Source of the DNA: UBA12158 sp035562735
Lineage (GTDB): Bacteria > Patescibacteriota > Microgenomatia > UBA12405
Direction: 5' to 3'
Assembly: GCA_035562735.1 (NCBI GenBank)
Contig: DATMWB010000030.1
Span: 1-6,201 of the forward strand
DNA: 6,201 nucleotides
Below, piece after piece: positions 6,021-6,201 of the stretch. The notes under the pieces were generated by a model, which saw only the letters and a program-made list of their open reading frames with translations, searched no databases and was not told the DNA's origin. Position 1 is the stretch's first letter. The number at the start of each line of letters is the position of its first letter. Position numbers and translations under genes: made by a program.

Positions 6021-6201
6021 TTATTTTTTGTAGGTAAAATATTCGTGGTCGAGGAGTTTGGTGGATTTGAAAAAGATAAAAGATTTGGCTTTGGAGAGGA
6101 AATCTCCAAATTGAGTGCGGTGGGCACGAAGAGAGGCAATTTTGGCCGCGCTTTCAGCTGGAGTTAATTTTAGAACGTATTCTGGAGGAATAGGATTTAT
6201 T
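6021..6201 (-). CDS. C-terminal end of a gene, possibly PIG-L/LmbE-type deacetylase (partial)
   Basis: Reading the minus strand from 6200 gives 59 codons and a TAA at 6023-6021; the start lies beyond the right edge. The fragment contains AAKIASLRAHRTQFGDF at about residues 18-34 of the visible part and ends DHEYFTYKK. A helix of the form K-x-x-(A/S)-L-x-x-H-x-(S/T)-Q near the C terminus is typical of PIG-L/LmbE-family N-acetylglucosaminyl deacetylases, and EYF near the end also fits. The zinc-binding AHPDD motif of that family would be outside the window, so the assignment is a guess from the tail. Codon use (many C- and T-ending codons) matches the other minus-strand genes here, supporting real coding. 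It is convergent with the EamA gene. Confidence 0.55.
   Translation of the reverse strand, partial: INPIPPEYVLKLTPAESAAKIASLRAHRTQFGDFLSKAKSFIFFKSTKLLDHEYFTYKK

Noticed and set aside
5921..6139. 72-codon minus-strand frame across the intergenic repeat
   Set aside because: It overlaps the better-supported partial gene ending at 6021 in another frame and then reads through the palindromic element; its PREGTKG stretch is simply translated repeat.

Overview
The window looks like a piece of an AT-rich bacterial chromosome, most likely from a Candidate Phyla Radiation / Patescibacteria lineage (Microgenomates-like). This assignment is inferred from overall style: AT-rich compact genes, near-absence of Shine-Dalgarno sequences, GTG starts, small palindromic repeats that invade coding regions, and a gene set of exporters, a GT4 glycosyltransferase and a drug/metabolite-type permease. 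No rRNA or other phylogenetic marker is present to prove it. The standard genetic code fits: the complete genes end in TAG or TAA.

Layout, left to right. (1) Positions 1-902, minus strand: the N-terminal 300 codons of an ABC-exporter-like membrane protein, whose remainder lies beyond the left edge. (2) 992-1963, plus: thioredoxin reductase (trxB), divergent from (1). (3) 1961-2020: a 15-bp-period, TAG-rich tandem repeat that begins on the trxB stop codon. (4) 2059-3870, plus: a complete MsbA-like ABC exporter half-transporter. (5) 3888-5015, minus: a GT4 glycosyltransferase, convergent with (4) across 17 bp. (6) 5072-5935, plus: a ten-helix EamA permease, divergent from (5). (7) 5939-6011: a palindromic mosaic repeat between convergent genes. 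(8) 6021-6201, minus: the C-terminal end of a gene that may encode a PIG-L/LmbE-type deacetylase. No intergenic gap exceeds 100 bp. I saw no RNA genes, CRISPR array or insertion sequence.

The genes do not form one operon, because strand changes at nearly every boundary. The functional themes are redox homeostasis (TrxB) and envelope work (two exporters, a glycosyltransferase, a permease, possibly a sugar deacetylase). Two patterns run through the window. First, all five gene starts that can be seen have a -10-like hexamer 5-8 nt before the start codon and no convincing Shine-Dalgarno sequence, which predicts leaderless or nearly leaderless mRNAs. Second, a small palindromic repeat family appears intact-looking between genes (5939-6011), and related fragments sit in frame inside trxB (about 1261-1303) and the glycosyltransferase (about 4403-4429), where they encode extra loop peptides.
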